Of a stretch of 64,000 nucleotides of DNA, positions 42,216 to 50,581 are shown piece by piece. This DNA comes from JACKII01 sp041687435 (GTDB taxonomy: Bacteria; Pseudomonadota; Alphaproteobacteria; Bin95), in assembly GCA_041687435.1 (NCBI GenBank), contig JAWLBX010000001.1:186001-250000 (forward strand). The letters are read 5' to 3'. The position numbers were made by a program, and so were the translations under genes. The first letter of the stretch is position 1. Every line of letters starts with the position of its first letter. The notes beneath the pieces are model-generated. The model made no database searches. It worked only from the letters and a program-made list of their open reading frames with translations, and was not told the DNA's origin.

Positions 42216-42760
42216 CGCCCTTTGCCGACCGCGGCCGCCAACGCCGCAAGCAAATCGGCAAGGATTGTCCGTGCGGTCTCATCCGTCAGCCGGCCGTCTG
42301 CATCGAAGGCGTCGCCGGCCCCGCTGACCATCACCTCCGGCTTGTTCAGGGTCTGGGCGTTCAAACACACCAACACCTGCCGCAGATGATACTGCGCGCG
42401 CGCCGTTCCCATGCGGCCGGGGCTGGCGCCGACAATGCCCACGGGTTTGCCGTTGAATGGCTGCGACGGTGGCCGGGACGCCCAGTCGATGGCATTCTTC
42501 AGCACGCCGCTAACCGAATAATTGTATTCCGGTGTCGCAATCAGCAGCGCATCGGCGGCAGCGATTTGCTTGCGCAGTGTCTCGACAGCCGGCGGAAAGC
42601 CCTCCTTGTAAACCTCCTCCCGGTAGAGCGGTACGCCGCTGATGTCGGCGATCTCGACGGTCATGCCGGCGGGCGCCAATGCCTGCATCGCTCGCAGCAA
42701 GCCGGTGTTGAAGGATTCGGCCCGTAAACTGCCGGAAATACCCAAGACGGAAATGCTCAT
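42212..42760 (-). CDS. NADPH-dependent FMN reductase
   Basis: A 182-residue flavodoxin-like reductase of the FMN_red family. It has the FMN phosphate loop GISGSLRAESFNTGLLR, TPEYNYSVSGVLKNAIDWAS around the flavin ring, and GIVGASPGRMGTARAQ. Related enzymes reduce quinones, azo dyes or chromate. It converges on the DUF1217 gene with stop codons overlapping by 4 bp and has its own promoter in the 164-bp gap to the lyase gene. Confidence 0.88.
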   Translation of the reverse strand: MSISVLGISGSLRAESFNTGLLRAMQALAPAGMTVEIADISGVPLYREEVYKEGFPPAVETLRKQIAAADALLIATPEYNYSVSGVLKNAIDWASRPPSQPFNGKPVGIVGASPGRMGTARAQYHLRQVLVCLNAQTLNKPEVMVSGAGDAFDADGRLTDETARTILADLLAALAAAVGKGR

Positions 42761-42924
42761 CTGTCCGATCCTTTCTGGTTAGTGGTCTCATTCGGATATC
42801 GCTGCCGCCTGTATGTCGGCCCCGGCAAGCCATTGCCAAGTGCAAAAGGACTTTGCATCACCGGTTGCGGTGTGTAACCCGAACCATGTTCCGCCGCCCA
42901 TTATAACCAACAAGCGAGCAGTCC

Positions 42925-43788
42925 ATGACCCAGACCTTGCGCCAGCGCCTTGCCAATGGCGAGTTCATTGTTGCCCCCGGCGTGTTCGACATGATTTCCG
43001 CCCTGACCGCTGACCGGATGGGCTTCCCCGCCCTTTACATGACTGGTTATGGCACGGTCGCCTCGCACCTCGGGCTGCCGGATGCAGGTCTTGCAAGCTA
43101 TCGCGACATGGTCGGGCGGGTGGAGACCATCGCCCGCGGCACCTCCACGCCCCTGATCGCCGATGCCGATACGGGTTTCGGCGGCCTGCTGAATGTCGAT
43201 CACACGATCAAAGGATACGAACGCGCCGGAGCCGCCGCGATCCAGATTGAAGATCAGGAATTCCCGAAGCGGTGCGGCCACACCCCGGGCCGCCGAGTCG
43301 TGCCACTGGAAGACATGGTCCGCAAGATCCGCGTGGCAATCGAGGCGCGCGATTCCCGGGATTTTCTGATCGTAGCCCGAACGGACGCGCGCACCGACCT
43401 CGGCTTGGACGAGGCCTTGCGGCGCGGCGAGGCTTTTGCCGAGGCGGGCGCCGACGTGCTGTTCATCGAATCGCCGGAAAGCGAGGAGGAGATGGCCCGC
43501 ATCTGCGACTGTTTCCGTGGCGTGCCCCTCCTCGCGAATATCGTCGAAGGCGGACGGACGCCCGTTCTCCCCCGCGCCCGGCTTCAGGAACTCGGTTATG
43601 CGATCTCGATTCACCCGGGCAGCGCCTTCATGGCAACCGCCGCTGCATGCGCGGGCATATACCATACGTTGAAAATTACCGGCGCCACGATCGATGCACC
43701 CACGCCAATGCTGCCGTTTTCGGAGATGAACCAACTGGTTGGGTTCCCCGCAGTTTGGGATTTCGAGAAACGCCACCCTGAAAACTGA
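42925..43788 (+). CDS. Isocitrate lyase/PEP mutase superfamily protein
   Basis: A 287-residue TIM-barrel enzyme. Mg-binding aspartates lie in LIADADTGFGG (about 78-88), the catalytic loop is KRCGHTPGRRV (Cys117), and EDQ at about 110 also matches the family. Members include 2-methylisocitrate lyase, oxaloacetate decarboxylase and phosphonopyruvate-type mutases. The Cys-containing loop favours a C-C lyase over a mutase. Neighbours give no pathway hint. Confidence 0.85.
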   Translation: MTQTLRQRLANGEFIVAPGVFDMISALTADRMGFPALYMTGYGTVASHLGLPDAGLASYRDMVGRVETIARGTSTPLIADADTGFGGLLNVDHTIKGYERAGAAAIQIEDQEFPKRCGHTPGRRVVPLEDMVRKIRVAIEARDSRDFLIVARTDARTDLGLDEALRRGEAFAEAGADVLFIESPESEEEMARICDCFRGVPLLANIVEGGRTPVLPRARLQELGYAISIHPGSAFMATAAACAGIYHTLKITGATIDAPTPMLPFSEMNQLVGFPAVWDFEKRHPEN

Positions 43789-44249
43789 TCATGGCAAAGA
43801 TACGGGCAGGGCGAGAGCGGGCTACATCTGTACTGGCCCGGTTTCGCCTTATTTCATCAGCTTGCGTTAACCAATCACCCGAAATCGCCACGCCATCGAC
43901 ACGCATATGTATCGCTGCAGCACCGGCGTGATACGAAAGAATGGGAACAACCGCCAAGTTTTGCACACGCCGGTTGCGCAAGCGAAAACTTCCGGAATTG
44001 CTGCACCAGCCCGTCGCCTGCAATTAAACTGAAACAAAAATATTGATATTTTTCAATAAATTAGTGTTTTTTGCCTAAATTATAGGCATACTGGTTGAAC
44101 CTTTGTGAATCTGCGGATCTCCAGAGGTTCAGGCCGGGTTTTCTACAACTTTATCCACAGGATTGGTGGATTTCTCCACCGCGCCGGAACCCTCCGCTAG
44201 GCCGTCCATAATTGCGTACCTCAGTAAAGGATGCAACGCCGCGTCGATC
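43789..44249. other. AT-rich intergenic region with DnaA box, origin-like
   Basis: No gene is visible in 461 bp. From about 44026 to 44095 the sequence becomes strongly AT-rich and contains the inverted repeats TATTGA/TCAATA (44041-44058) and TGCCTA/TAGGCA (44072-44088). A perfect DnaA box TTATCCACA is at 44151-44159; two flanking sequences (TTTTCTACA, and TTCTCCACC on the opposite side) differ from it at two positions. A GGTGGA/TCCACC hairpin lies at 44165-44180 and a CtrA-like half-site GTTAACC at about 43867. The combination resembles a replication origin, though it could be only a promoter-rich spacer. Confidence 0.35.
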
Positions 44250-44954
44250 TCAGATTTCCGCTTGGGCGGCGCTCTCATCCAGAGCATAACCGGCGGATCG
44301 CACCGTACGGATAACATCAGCCGCGCCCCCCCGGTTCAGTGCCTTGCGCAGGCGGCGGATATGCACGTCAACGGTGCGGGATTCGACATAGACGTTATGG
44401 CCCCAAACCGCATCCAACAGTTGCTCCCGCGAGTACACCCGCCCCGGATGCTCCATCAGGTGCCGCAGCAGGCGAAACTCGGTCGGGCCAAGATGCAGTG
44501 CCTCCCCACCCCTGGTGACGCGGTGGGTGGTTAAGTCCATCTCGATGTCGGCAAAAGCCAATTGGTCCTCGACCGCAGCCGGCCGGGTCCGGCGGATGAC
44601 GGCGCGGACACGCGCCACCATTTCGTTGGGAGAAAACGGCTTGACCACATAATCGTCTGCGCCGCTATCGAGGCCACGCACCCGGTCGGTTTCCTCGCCC
44701 CGCGCGGTCAACAGAATGATCGGCAGGCTGCGGGTTTCCCGCTTCCGGCGCAATTGACGGCAGATCTCAATGCCGGATAGCCCGGGCAACATCCAGTCGA
44801 GCAGCACAAGATCCGGCTGCCGTTCGGCAACCGACATCAGCGCCTCGTCGCCATCTCCGGCCACATCGACCTCGAAATCCGCCGCTTCCAGATTGTAGCG
44901 CAACAGCTCGGCAATAGCCGGCTCATCCTCGACCACCAGGATGTAGGGTTTCAT
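44250..44954 (-). CDS. phoB: Phosphate regulon response regulator PhoB
   Basis: A 234-residue OmpR-type response regulator that activates Pho genes when phosphate is scarce. The receiver domain has ILVVEDEP, phospho-acceptor Asp53 in VLLDWMLPG, and the conserved Lys in VVKPFSPNE. The winged-helix domain contains GPTEFRLLRHLMEHPGRVYS and RTVDVHIRRLRKAL. ATG at 44954 matches the family start. It ends the leftward phoR-pst-phoU-phoB block, 52 bp after phoU. Confidence 0.95.
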   Translation of the reverse strand: MKPYILVVEDEPAIAELLRYNLEAADFEVDVAGDGDEALMSVAERQPDLVLLDWMLPGLSGIEICRQLRRKRETRSLPIILLTARGEETDRVRGLDSGADDYVVKPFSPNEMVARVRAVIRRTRPAAVEDQLAFADIEMDLTTHRVTRGGEALHLGPTEFRLLRHLMEHPGRVYSREQLLDAVWGHNVYVESRTVDVHIRRLRKALNRGGAADVIRTVRSAGYALDESAAQAEI

Positions 44955-45006
44955 CGCTCCATGCCAATCATTCGTAAAGAAATCCAACGATACCCGTTCA
45001 GGTGTT

Positions 45007-45717
45007 TCACAGACGGGCTTGCGGGTCCTCGCTGTCGGGATCGTCCGCATGCCGGTCCGTCAGCCTTTCGCCACGCACCTGAAACACCAGGTTTTCCGCA
45101 ATGTTTGTGGAATGATCGCCGATCCGCTCCAGGTTCTTGGCGATGATGATCAGGTGCGTGCAGGGGGTAATCGTGCGTGGGTCTTCCATCATGTAGGTCA
45201 ACAGTTCCCGGAACAGGCCGGTGTGCGCATCGTCGACTTCGTCATCCCGCGCGCGCAACTGTTCGGCTGCTTTCGCATCGCCTGCTGTATAAGCGTTCAG
45301 CACCTCATGCAGCATGACCTCTACCATTTTGCTTAGGTGCGAGATGCCGGCGATCGGCCCGGTTGCCGGACTTTTGTTCAGAATGATCGTGCGCTTGGCG
45401 ATGTTCTTGGCGTAATCGCCGATCCGCTCCAGATCGCCTGCGATTTTCAGGCCGGCGACGATCGTGCGCAGATCGGCGGCCATCGGCTGCCGCAGCGCCA
45501 GCATGCGAACGACATAGGCCGATACCTGCTCTTCCAGCGCATCGATCCTGCGGTCGCCCTCGATCACCTGGGCAGCCCGCGCGCTATCGCGCCTGCGCAG
45601 CGCCTGCACCGCCTCCGCCACCGCGGTTTCGGCATAGCCGCCCATCTCTGCGATCATCGTGGTCAGATGCTCGATTTCCGCCGTATAGCTTTTAACGATA
45701 TGCGCGTCTGTGGGCAT
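45007..45717 (-). CDS. phoU: Phosphate signalling protein PhoU
   Basis: A 236-residue protein with two three-helix PhoU repeats, each with the metal-binding motif (GDLERIGDYAKNIAKR and NLERIGDHSTNIAEN). PhoU connects Pst transporter activity to PhoR and keeps Pho genes off when phosphate is abundant. Its location between pstB and phoB is standard. Confidence 0.96.
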   Translation of the reverse strand: MPTDAHIVKSYTAEIEHLTTMIAEMGGYAETAVAEAVQALRRRDSARAAQVIEGDRRIDALEEQVSAYVVRMLALRQPMAADLRTIVAGLKIAGDLERIGDYAKNIAKRTIILNKSPATGPIAGISHLSKMVEVMLHEVLNAYTAGDAKAAEQLRARDDEVDDAHTGLFRELLTYMMEDPRTITPCTHLIIIAKNLERIGDHSTNIAENLVFQVRGERLTDRHADDPDSEDPQARL

Positions 45718-45759
45718 ATGCCGATCCTTCCCTTGAAGGCGTGGCCACCGCAGCCGCGG

Positions 45760-46617
45760 TTAGCCGAAACGCCCGGTGATATAGCCGTTGGTCCGGTCGT
45801 CGGACGGGTTGGTGAATATCTTTTCCGTCTGATCCACCTCCACCAGAACGCCCAGATGGAAAAATGCCGTCTGCTGCGAGACGCGCGCGGCCTGCTGCAT
45901 GGAGTGGGTCACGATCACGATTGTGTATTTTTCGCGCAACTCGTCGATCAACTCCTCGATGCGGGCCGTCGCGATGGGGTCGAGCGCCGAACACGGCTCG
46001 TCCATCAGCAACACCTCCGGATTGACGGCGATGGCCCGTGCGATGCAAAGGCGCTGCTGCTGCCCGCCGGAAAGGCCAGTGCCCGGCTGATCCAGCCGGT
46101 CCTTCACCTCGTCCCACAGGCCGGCGCGTTGCAAGCTAGTCTCCACGATCTCATCCAAATCGGCACGGCCTTGAGCCAAGCCATGGATGCGCGGGCCGAA
46201 CGCGATGTTGTCGAAGATGGATTTGGGGAATGGGTTTGGCTTCTGGAACACCATGCCGACCTTCTGACGCAAATGCACCACGTCTTCGGCCGGTGCCAGG
46301 ATGTCATGGCCATCCATCAGAATTTGGCCTTCGGTGCGGCAGCCATCGATTACGTCGTTCATGCGGTTCATGCAGCGCAGGAACGTCGACTTGCCGCAAC
46401 CGGACGGCCCGATCAGCGCCGTTACTTGGTTTTCCGGAATATCCAGGTTGATATCGAACAGCGCCTGTTTCTCACCGTAGAAAACGCGGACATCGTGCGC
46501 CACGATTTTCGGCGAGCCCAGATGCTCCGCTTTCGGCACCTGCATGGAAGGGGCCGCGGATTGCCGAACCATCGGGGCCGCCAGTTCGATTTCTGCCATG
46601 GCTTTCATACCTTTCAT
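45760..46617 (-). CDS. pstB: Phosphate ABC transporter ATP-binding protein PstB
   Basis: A 285-residue ATPase energising high-affinity phosphate import. Walker A is GPSGCGKST (70-78), the signature is LSGGQQQRLCIARA, and Walker B is LLMDEPCSALDP. The PstB-typical GMVFQKPNPFPKSIFDNIA is present. A roughly 38-residue N-terminal extension precedes the ATPase core. ATG at 46617 is 3 bp after the pstA stop; an internal ATG at 46599 is possible. Confidence 0.96.
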   Translation of the reverse strand: MKGMKAMAEIELAAPMVRQSAAPSMQVPKAEHLGSPKIVAHDVRVFYGEKQALFDINLDIPENQVTALIGPSGCGKSTFLRCMNRMNDVIDGCRTEGQILMDGHDILAPAEDVVHLRQKVGMVFQKPNPFPKSIFDNIAFGPRIHGLAQGRADLDEIVETSLQRAGLWDEVKDRLDQPGTGLSGGQQQRLCIARAIAVNPEVLLMDEPCSALDPIATARIEELIDELREKYTIVIVTHSMQQAARVSQQTAFFHLGVLVEVDQTEKIFTNPSDDRTNGYITGRFG

Positions 46618-46620
46618 TGT

Positions 46621-47913
46621 CTACCAGCGCCGTTCGAAGCGTTTGCGCAGGAAAATCGCCAGCGCATTCATGCAGATCAGGAATGCCAACAGGACGCAGA
46701 TGGCGGCCGACGTCCGCGAGACGAAGCCGCGCTCCGGACTGTCGGCCCAGATGAAGATCTGCGTCGGCAGCGCGGTTGCCGGCTCCAGCAGGTCGCCGGG
46801 CGGCGAAGTGATGAAGGCATTCATGCCGATCAGCAGCAGCGGTGCGGTTTCGCCCAGCGCCTGCGCCAGCCCGATGATGGTTCCCGTCAGAATGCCTGGC
46901 ATTGCCAGGGGCAGCACCTGGCCGAATTCCGTTTGCTGCTTCGATGCGCCCAGGCCCAGCGCCGCCTCGCGAATTGACGGCGGCACCGCCTTAATGGCGG
47001 CGCGGGATGCAATAATGATCGTTGGCAACGTCATCAGCGCCAGAGTCAGGCCGCCGACCAGCGGCGTCGAGCGCGGCAGGCCAAGCCAGCCAAGGAACAC
47101 CGCCAACGCCAGCAGGCCGAACACGACGGACGGGACGGCAGCCAGGTTGTTGATATTCACCTCGATCAGGTCGGTCCACCGGTTGCGGGGCGCAAACGAT
47201 TCCAGATAGAGCGCCGCCATGATGCCGACCGGGAACGCCACCAGGAAACAGACCAGCAAGGCATAAAAGGAACCCCACAACGCCCCGGAAAGCCCCGCCA
47301 GTTCCGGGAACCGGCTATCCGCATTGGCGAACAATGCCGTGTTGAACGGCTTGCTGATCAGGCCCTTGTCGATCAGGACGTCGAAATAACCGATCTCGTC
47401 GTTCTTGACCAACCGGCGCGTTTCCGGGGTTTCGCGGTCGACATAGCCCTTGTGCAGCTGGTCGTATCGGTCCGACACCGGCAATGCGATGGTCAAGGTG
47501 CCGCCAATCAACTCTGGATTGGCGACCACGCGGTCGCGCAATATGTATTGCGCGCCATTGCTGAGGATTCGCAAGGCATCCCGTTGTGCCCTGCGCCCCG
47601 TCACATCCGGCAGTTGGGCCAACAACGCATCGTTCACTGTCGCCCGGTAGTTGCCGTCTGCCGGATTATCGGCGGGGATACGTGCGGGGTCGATGTCGAT
47701 CTGCAAGGTCACATGCGTCTGCGTGAATGCGGCATAGCCGTTGTAGACCAGCGAACCGATCAGGATCCCCAGCATGGCCATGGCGATCAGGATGGCGGTC
47801 AAGCCGGCCCCTTTCAGCCAAAGATCCGTGCGTCCGCGTTTCGCCCGGCGCCGGGCAGCCGCATTATCCGCCAAGGGCCCATGCATCGCAGTCAGTTGGT
47901 TTGGATGCGCCAT
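46621..47913 (-). CDS. pstA: Phosphate ABC transporter permease PstA
   Basis: A 430-residue permease. After a first membrane helix (about 36-57) comes a large extracytoplasmic insertion (to about 205, DUF3333-like as in other alphaproteobacterial PstA), then the transport core with VNINNLAAVPSVVFGLLALA and the coupling loop REAALGLGASKQQTEFGQVL. Ends in LFLRKRFERRW-like basic residues. ATG at 47913 gives a sensible N-terminus. Confidence 0.93.
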   Translation of the reverse strand: MAHPNQLTAMHGPLADNAAARRRAKRGRTDLWLKGAGLTAILIAMAMLGILIGSLVYNGYAAFTQTHVTLQIDIDPARIPADNPADGNYRATVNDALLAQLPDVTGRRAQRDALRILSNGAQYILRDRVVANPELIGGTLTIALPVSDRYDQLHKGYVDRETPETRRLVKNDEIGYFDVLIDKGLISKPFNTALFANADSRFPELAGLSGALWGSFYALLVCFLVAFPVGIMAALYLESFAPRNRWTDLIEVNINNLAAVPSVVFGLLALAVFLGWLGLPRSTPLVGGLTLALMTLPTIIIASRAAIKAVPPSIREAALGLGASKQQTEFGQVLPLAMPGILTGTIIGLAQALGETAPLLLIGMNAFITSPPGDLLEPATALPTQIFIWADSPERGFVSRTSAAICVLLAFLICMNALAIFLRKRFERRW

Positions 47914-47923
47914 ATCCGCGGCC

Positions 47924-49303
47924 TCAGTCGTAAAGTTCACGGTATTTGCGCACGACATTGAGCGCAATCACGTTCAAAATCAGCGTCACGATCAACAGCA
48001 TCAGCCCAAGGGCAAATGCCGCCAGCGTTTTCGGGTTATCAAACTCGGTATCGCCGATCAGCAAGGTAACGATCTGCACCGTCACGGTCGTAACCGAATC
48101 CAGCGGGTTGATCGTGAGCGTGGCAATCAGGCCGGCCGCCATCACCACAATCATCGTCTCGCCAATAGCCCGGCTCACCGCCAGCAGAATGCCGCCGACA
48201 ATGCCGGGAATCGCCGCCGGAAACAGAACCTTGATCACTGTCTCGCCCTGCGTCGCCCCCAACGCCAGAGACGCATCCCGCAAGGTGCGGGGAACGGCGT
48301 TCAGCGCATCGTCGGCAAAGGAGGAAATGAACGGGATCAGCATGATCCCCATGACGCTGCCGGCAGCCAGAGCCGTGTTCGGCGCGACATCGACACCGAT
48401 AGACGCCGCAGCATTCCGGATCGCCGGTGCAACCACCAGGATCGCGAAGAAACCATAGACGACGGTTGGCACGCCGGCCAAGATTTCCAGGCTGGGCTTG
48501 ACGACGGCATGCAGCCGCCGCCCGGCAAACTCGTTGATATAGATCGCCGACAACAGGCCTATCGGCACGGAAACGAACAGGGCAATGAAGGTGATGACCA
48601 GGGTTCCGATGAACACGGGAATCCAGCCAAAGGCGCCGAAGCCGGCCACCTGACCTTCGCGGATCGGAATCTGCGGTTCCCAATTCAGCCCGAACAGAAA
48701 CTCGGAAATCGGCACCCGCTCGAAGAACCGCACCGATTCATAGATCAGCGACGCAACAATCCCCGTCGTCACCAAAACCGCCAGAACCGCGCACACAATC
48801 ATCAGCCATTTCGAAATGGCTTCGACGCGCTCGCGCGCCGGAAATGCGCCGAACACCCGCCGCCGCGCGATATACAACCCTCCTGCCAGAATGGCGGCGA
48901 CCCCAACCCACAGGGCAATCGCCGCTATTGTCGAAAGGCTATTGAGATAAGCCGCTGCATCACGCTTCCACGGCTCCGGCTCGCCGAACACGATGCCGTT
49001 CGCAATCGAATGAATTTCGGATTTGAGCAGTGACATGCCACTGGCGTCTATCGTCCCGACCGCATCGGCAGGCAGGGATGCGACCAGCACTGCATCCACA
49101 ATGGCGCCTTGAAACGACAAAAAGAACAGCGCGAACAAAAGCGCGGGCAATCCGGTCAGGAATACCGCATGGACACCATGGTACAGGTCCATGGACCGAA
49201 AGCGCTCGACCCCGCGGCGCATTTCACGGCGGGCGGAAAAGCGATTGAAGAAAAATCCAAAAACCGAGGCGACGAGCACCAACAGGAATAAATAGCCCAG
49301 CAT
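47924..49303 (-). CDS. pstC: Phosphate ABC transporter permease PstC
   Basis: A 459-residue permease partner of PstA. The N-terminal region carries two additional membrane segments before the core, typical of the longer alphaproteobacterial form. Core features are YINEFAGRRLHAVVKPSLEI, GVPTVVYGFFAILVVAPAIR and the coupling loop RDASLALGATQGETVIKVLF. ATG at 49303 was chosen; a TTG at 49315 is a weaker alternative. It lies downstream of pstS past a strong hairpin. Confidence 0.93.
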   Translation of the reverse strand: MLGYLFLLVLVASVFGFFFNRFSARREMRRGVERFRSMDLYHGVHAVFLTGLPALLFALFFLSFQGAIVDAVLVASLPADAVGTIDASGMSLLKSEIHSIANGIVFGEPEPWKRDAAAYLNSLSTIAAIALWVGVAAILAGGLYIARRRVFGAFPARERVEAISKWLMIVCAVLAVLVTTGIVASLIYESVRFFERVPISEFLFGLNWEPQIPIREGQVAGFGAFGWIPVFIGTLVITFIALFVSVPIGLLSAIYINEFAGRRLHAVVKPSLEILAGVPTVVYGFFAILVVAPAIRNAAASIGVDVAPNTALAAGSVMGIMLIPFISSFADDALNAVPRTLRDASLALGATQGETVIKVLFPAAIPGIVGGILLAVSRAIGETMIVVMAAGLIATLTINPLDSVTTVTVQIVTLLIGDTEFDNPKTLAAFALGLMLLIVTLILNVIALNVVRKYRELYD

Positions 49304-49334
49304 CGTTTCGCCCAATATCCTCTATTTGCAGCAA

Positions 49335-49363
49335 GACGGCCGGCGCATCGAACGCCGGCCGTC
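49335..49363 (-). terminator. Hairpin between pstS and pstC
   Basis: A perfect 11-bp GC stem (GACGGCCGGCG with its complement) with a 7-nt loop lies just after the pstS stop. There is no T-run. Such hairpins usually protect pstS mRNA and reduce readthrough, giving more binding protein than permease. Confidence 0.65.
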
Positions 49364-49383
49364 CGCTACTTTTGCCTCGGCAA

Positions 49384-50436
49384 TTAGGCGCCGGGCGCCA
49401 TCATGCTTTTGCCGGATTTCACGGCCTCTTGCATTTTTGCGCGATCTGTGTCGCTCAGCGGGGTAAGCCCACGCTCGACCAGATAGCCATCCGGACCCAG
49501 CGCACCATCCGAAACGTATTCGGCGATGAACTCGTTCAGGCCCGGAATGACGCCGCGGTGCGCGTTCTTGACGTAGAAGAAGATCGGGCGGGCCACGCCG
49601 TAGGAGAAGTCGGCAATGGTTTCCGGCGAAGGCTCGACGCCATCGACCGGGATACCCTGCAGCTTGTCCTCGTTCTCATACAGGAACGAATAGCCGAAAA
49701 TGCCAATGGCATTCGGGTCGGCATCCAACCGCTGCACGATCAGGTTATCGTTCTCGCCCGCTTCCACGAACGGCCCGTCCTGACGCATACGGGAGCAGTT
49801 TTCCTTCACCCACTTCTTATCTTTGGCATAGCCATTCGTCTTCACGAAATCGAGGCGCTTGCAGCCGTCATGCATGGCCAACTCGACGAAGGCATCGCGC
49901 GTACCGGAAGTCGGCGGCGGGCCATAGGCGAGAATCTCGACATTCGGCAGTGACGGGTCGATGTCCGACCATTTCTCGTACGGGTTATCCGCCCACTTGC
50001 CATCGACCGGCACCTGCGCGGCCAGGGCCAGATAGATCTGCTCTTCCGTCAGTTGCCAATCATGCTGGGTATTGCGGGAGATCGCGATGGTCAGGCCGTC
50101 ATAACCGATCAGAGCCTCGGTGATGTCGGTGACGCCGTTTTTCGCGCACAGCTCCCACTCCGACGGCTTCATGGCGCGCGAGGCGCCGGTCATATCCGGG
50201 TGGTCCGTGCCGACGCCCTGGCAGAAAATCTTCATGCCGCCGCCGGTGCCGGTGGACTCGACCACCGGTGCCTTGTTGCCGCTCGCATTGCCGAATTCTT
50301 CGGCAGCAGCCTGGCTGTAGGGGAACACCGTCGACGAGCCGACGATGCGGATTTGGTCACGCGCGGTCGCGCTGCCGGCAAACGCCATACCGGCGATCAC
50401 GGCGACAGCCGAGGTGGAAATCAGTTGCTTGAGCAC
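49384..50436 (-). CDS. pstS: Phosphate ABC transporter substrate-binding protein PstS
   Basis: A 350-residue periplasmic phosphate-binding protein. The signal peptide covers about residues 1-25 (cleavage near GSATARD). Phosphate-binding segments are IVGSSTVFPYSQAAAEEF, ESTGTGGGMKIFCQG and PPTSGTRDAFVELAM. The start is a GTG at 50436 with GAGAG about 9 nt upstream. A Pho-box-like site lies 128-145 bp upstream, at the end of phoR. Confidence 0.95.
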   Translation of the reverse strand: MLKQLISTSAVAVIAGMAFAGSATARDQIRIVGSSTVFPYSQAAAEEFGNASGNKAPVVESTGTGGGMKIFCQGVGTDHPDMTGASRAMKPSEWELCAKNGVTDITEALIGYDGLTIAISRNTQHDWQLTEEQIYLALAAQVPVDGKWADNPYEKWSDIDPSLPNVEILAYGPPPTSGTRDAFVELAMHDGCKRLDFVKTNGYAKDKKWVKENCSRMRQDGPFVEAGENDNLIVQRLDADPNAIGIFGYSFLYENEDKLQGIPVDGVEPSPETIADFSYGVARPIFFYVKNAHRGVIPGLNEFIAEYVSDGALGPDGYLVERGLTPLSDTDRAKMQEAVKSGKSMMAPGA

Positions 50437-50563
50437 GGGTCAATCTCTCTATAATCCATTGCGGAATGCACAAGGCGAACTCCTCAGTGGAGGGGTCAAT
50501 CAGTTCCGTCCTTATGCAAGGCCGGTCTCTATGCTCGTCGGCAGTCAAAATTATTACGGTTCG

Positions 50564-50581
50564 GTTAAGGTTTTATGACAC
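50564..50581 (-). promoter_or_regulatory. Candidate Pho box upstream of pstS
   Basis: On the minus strand GTGTCAT-AAAA-CCTTAAC matches the first 7-mer of the PhoB consensus CTGTCAT at six positions and the second weakly, with correct 11-bp repeat spacing. An AT-rich TAATAATT follows about 7 bp downstream as a possible -10. It overlaps the phoR stop codon. Confidence 0.5.
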
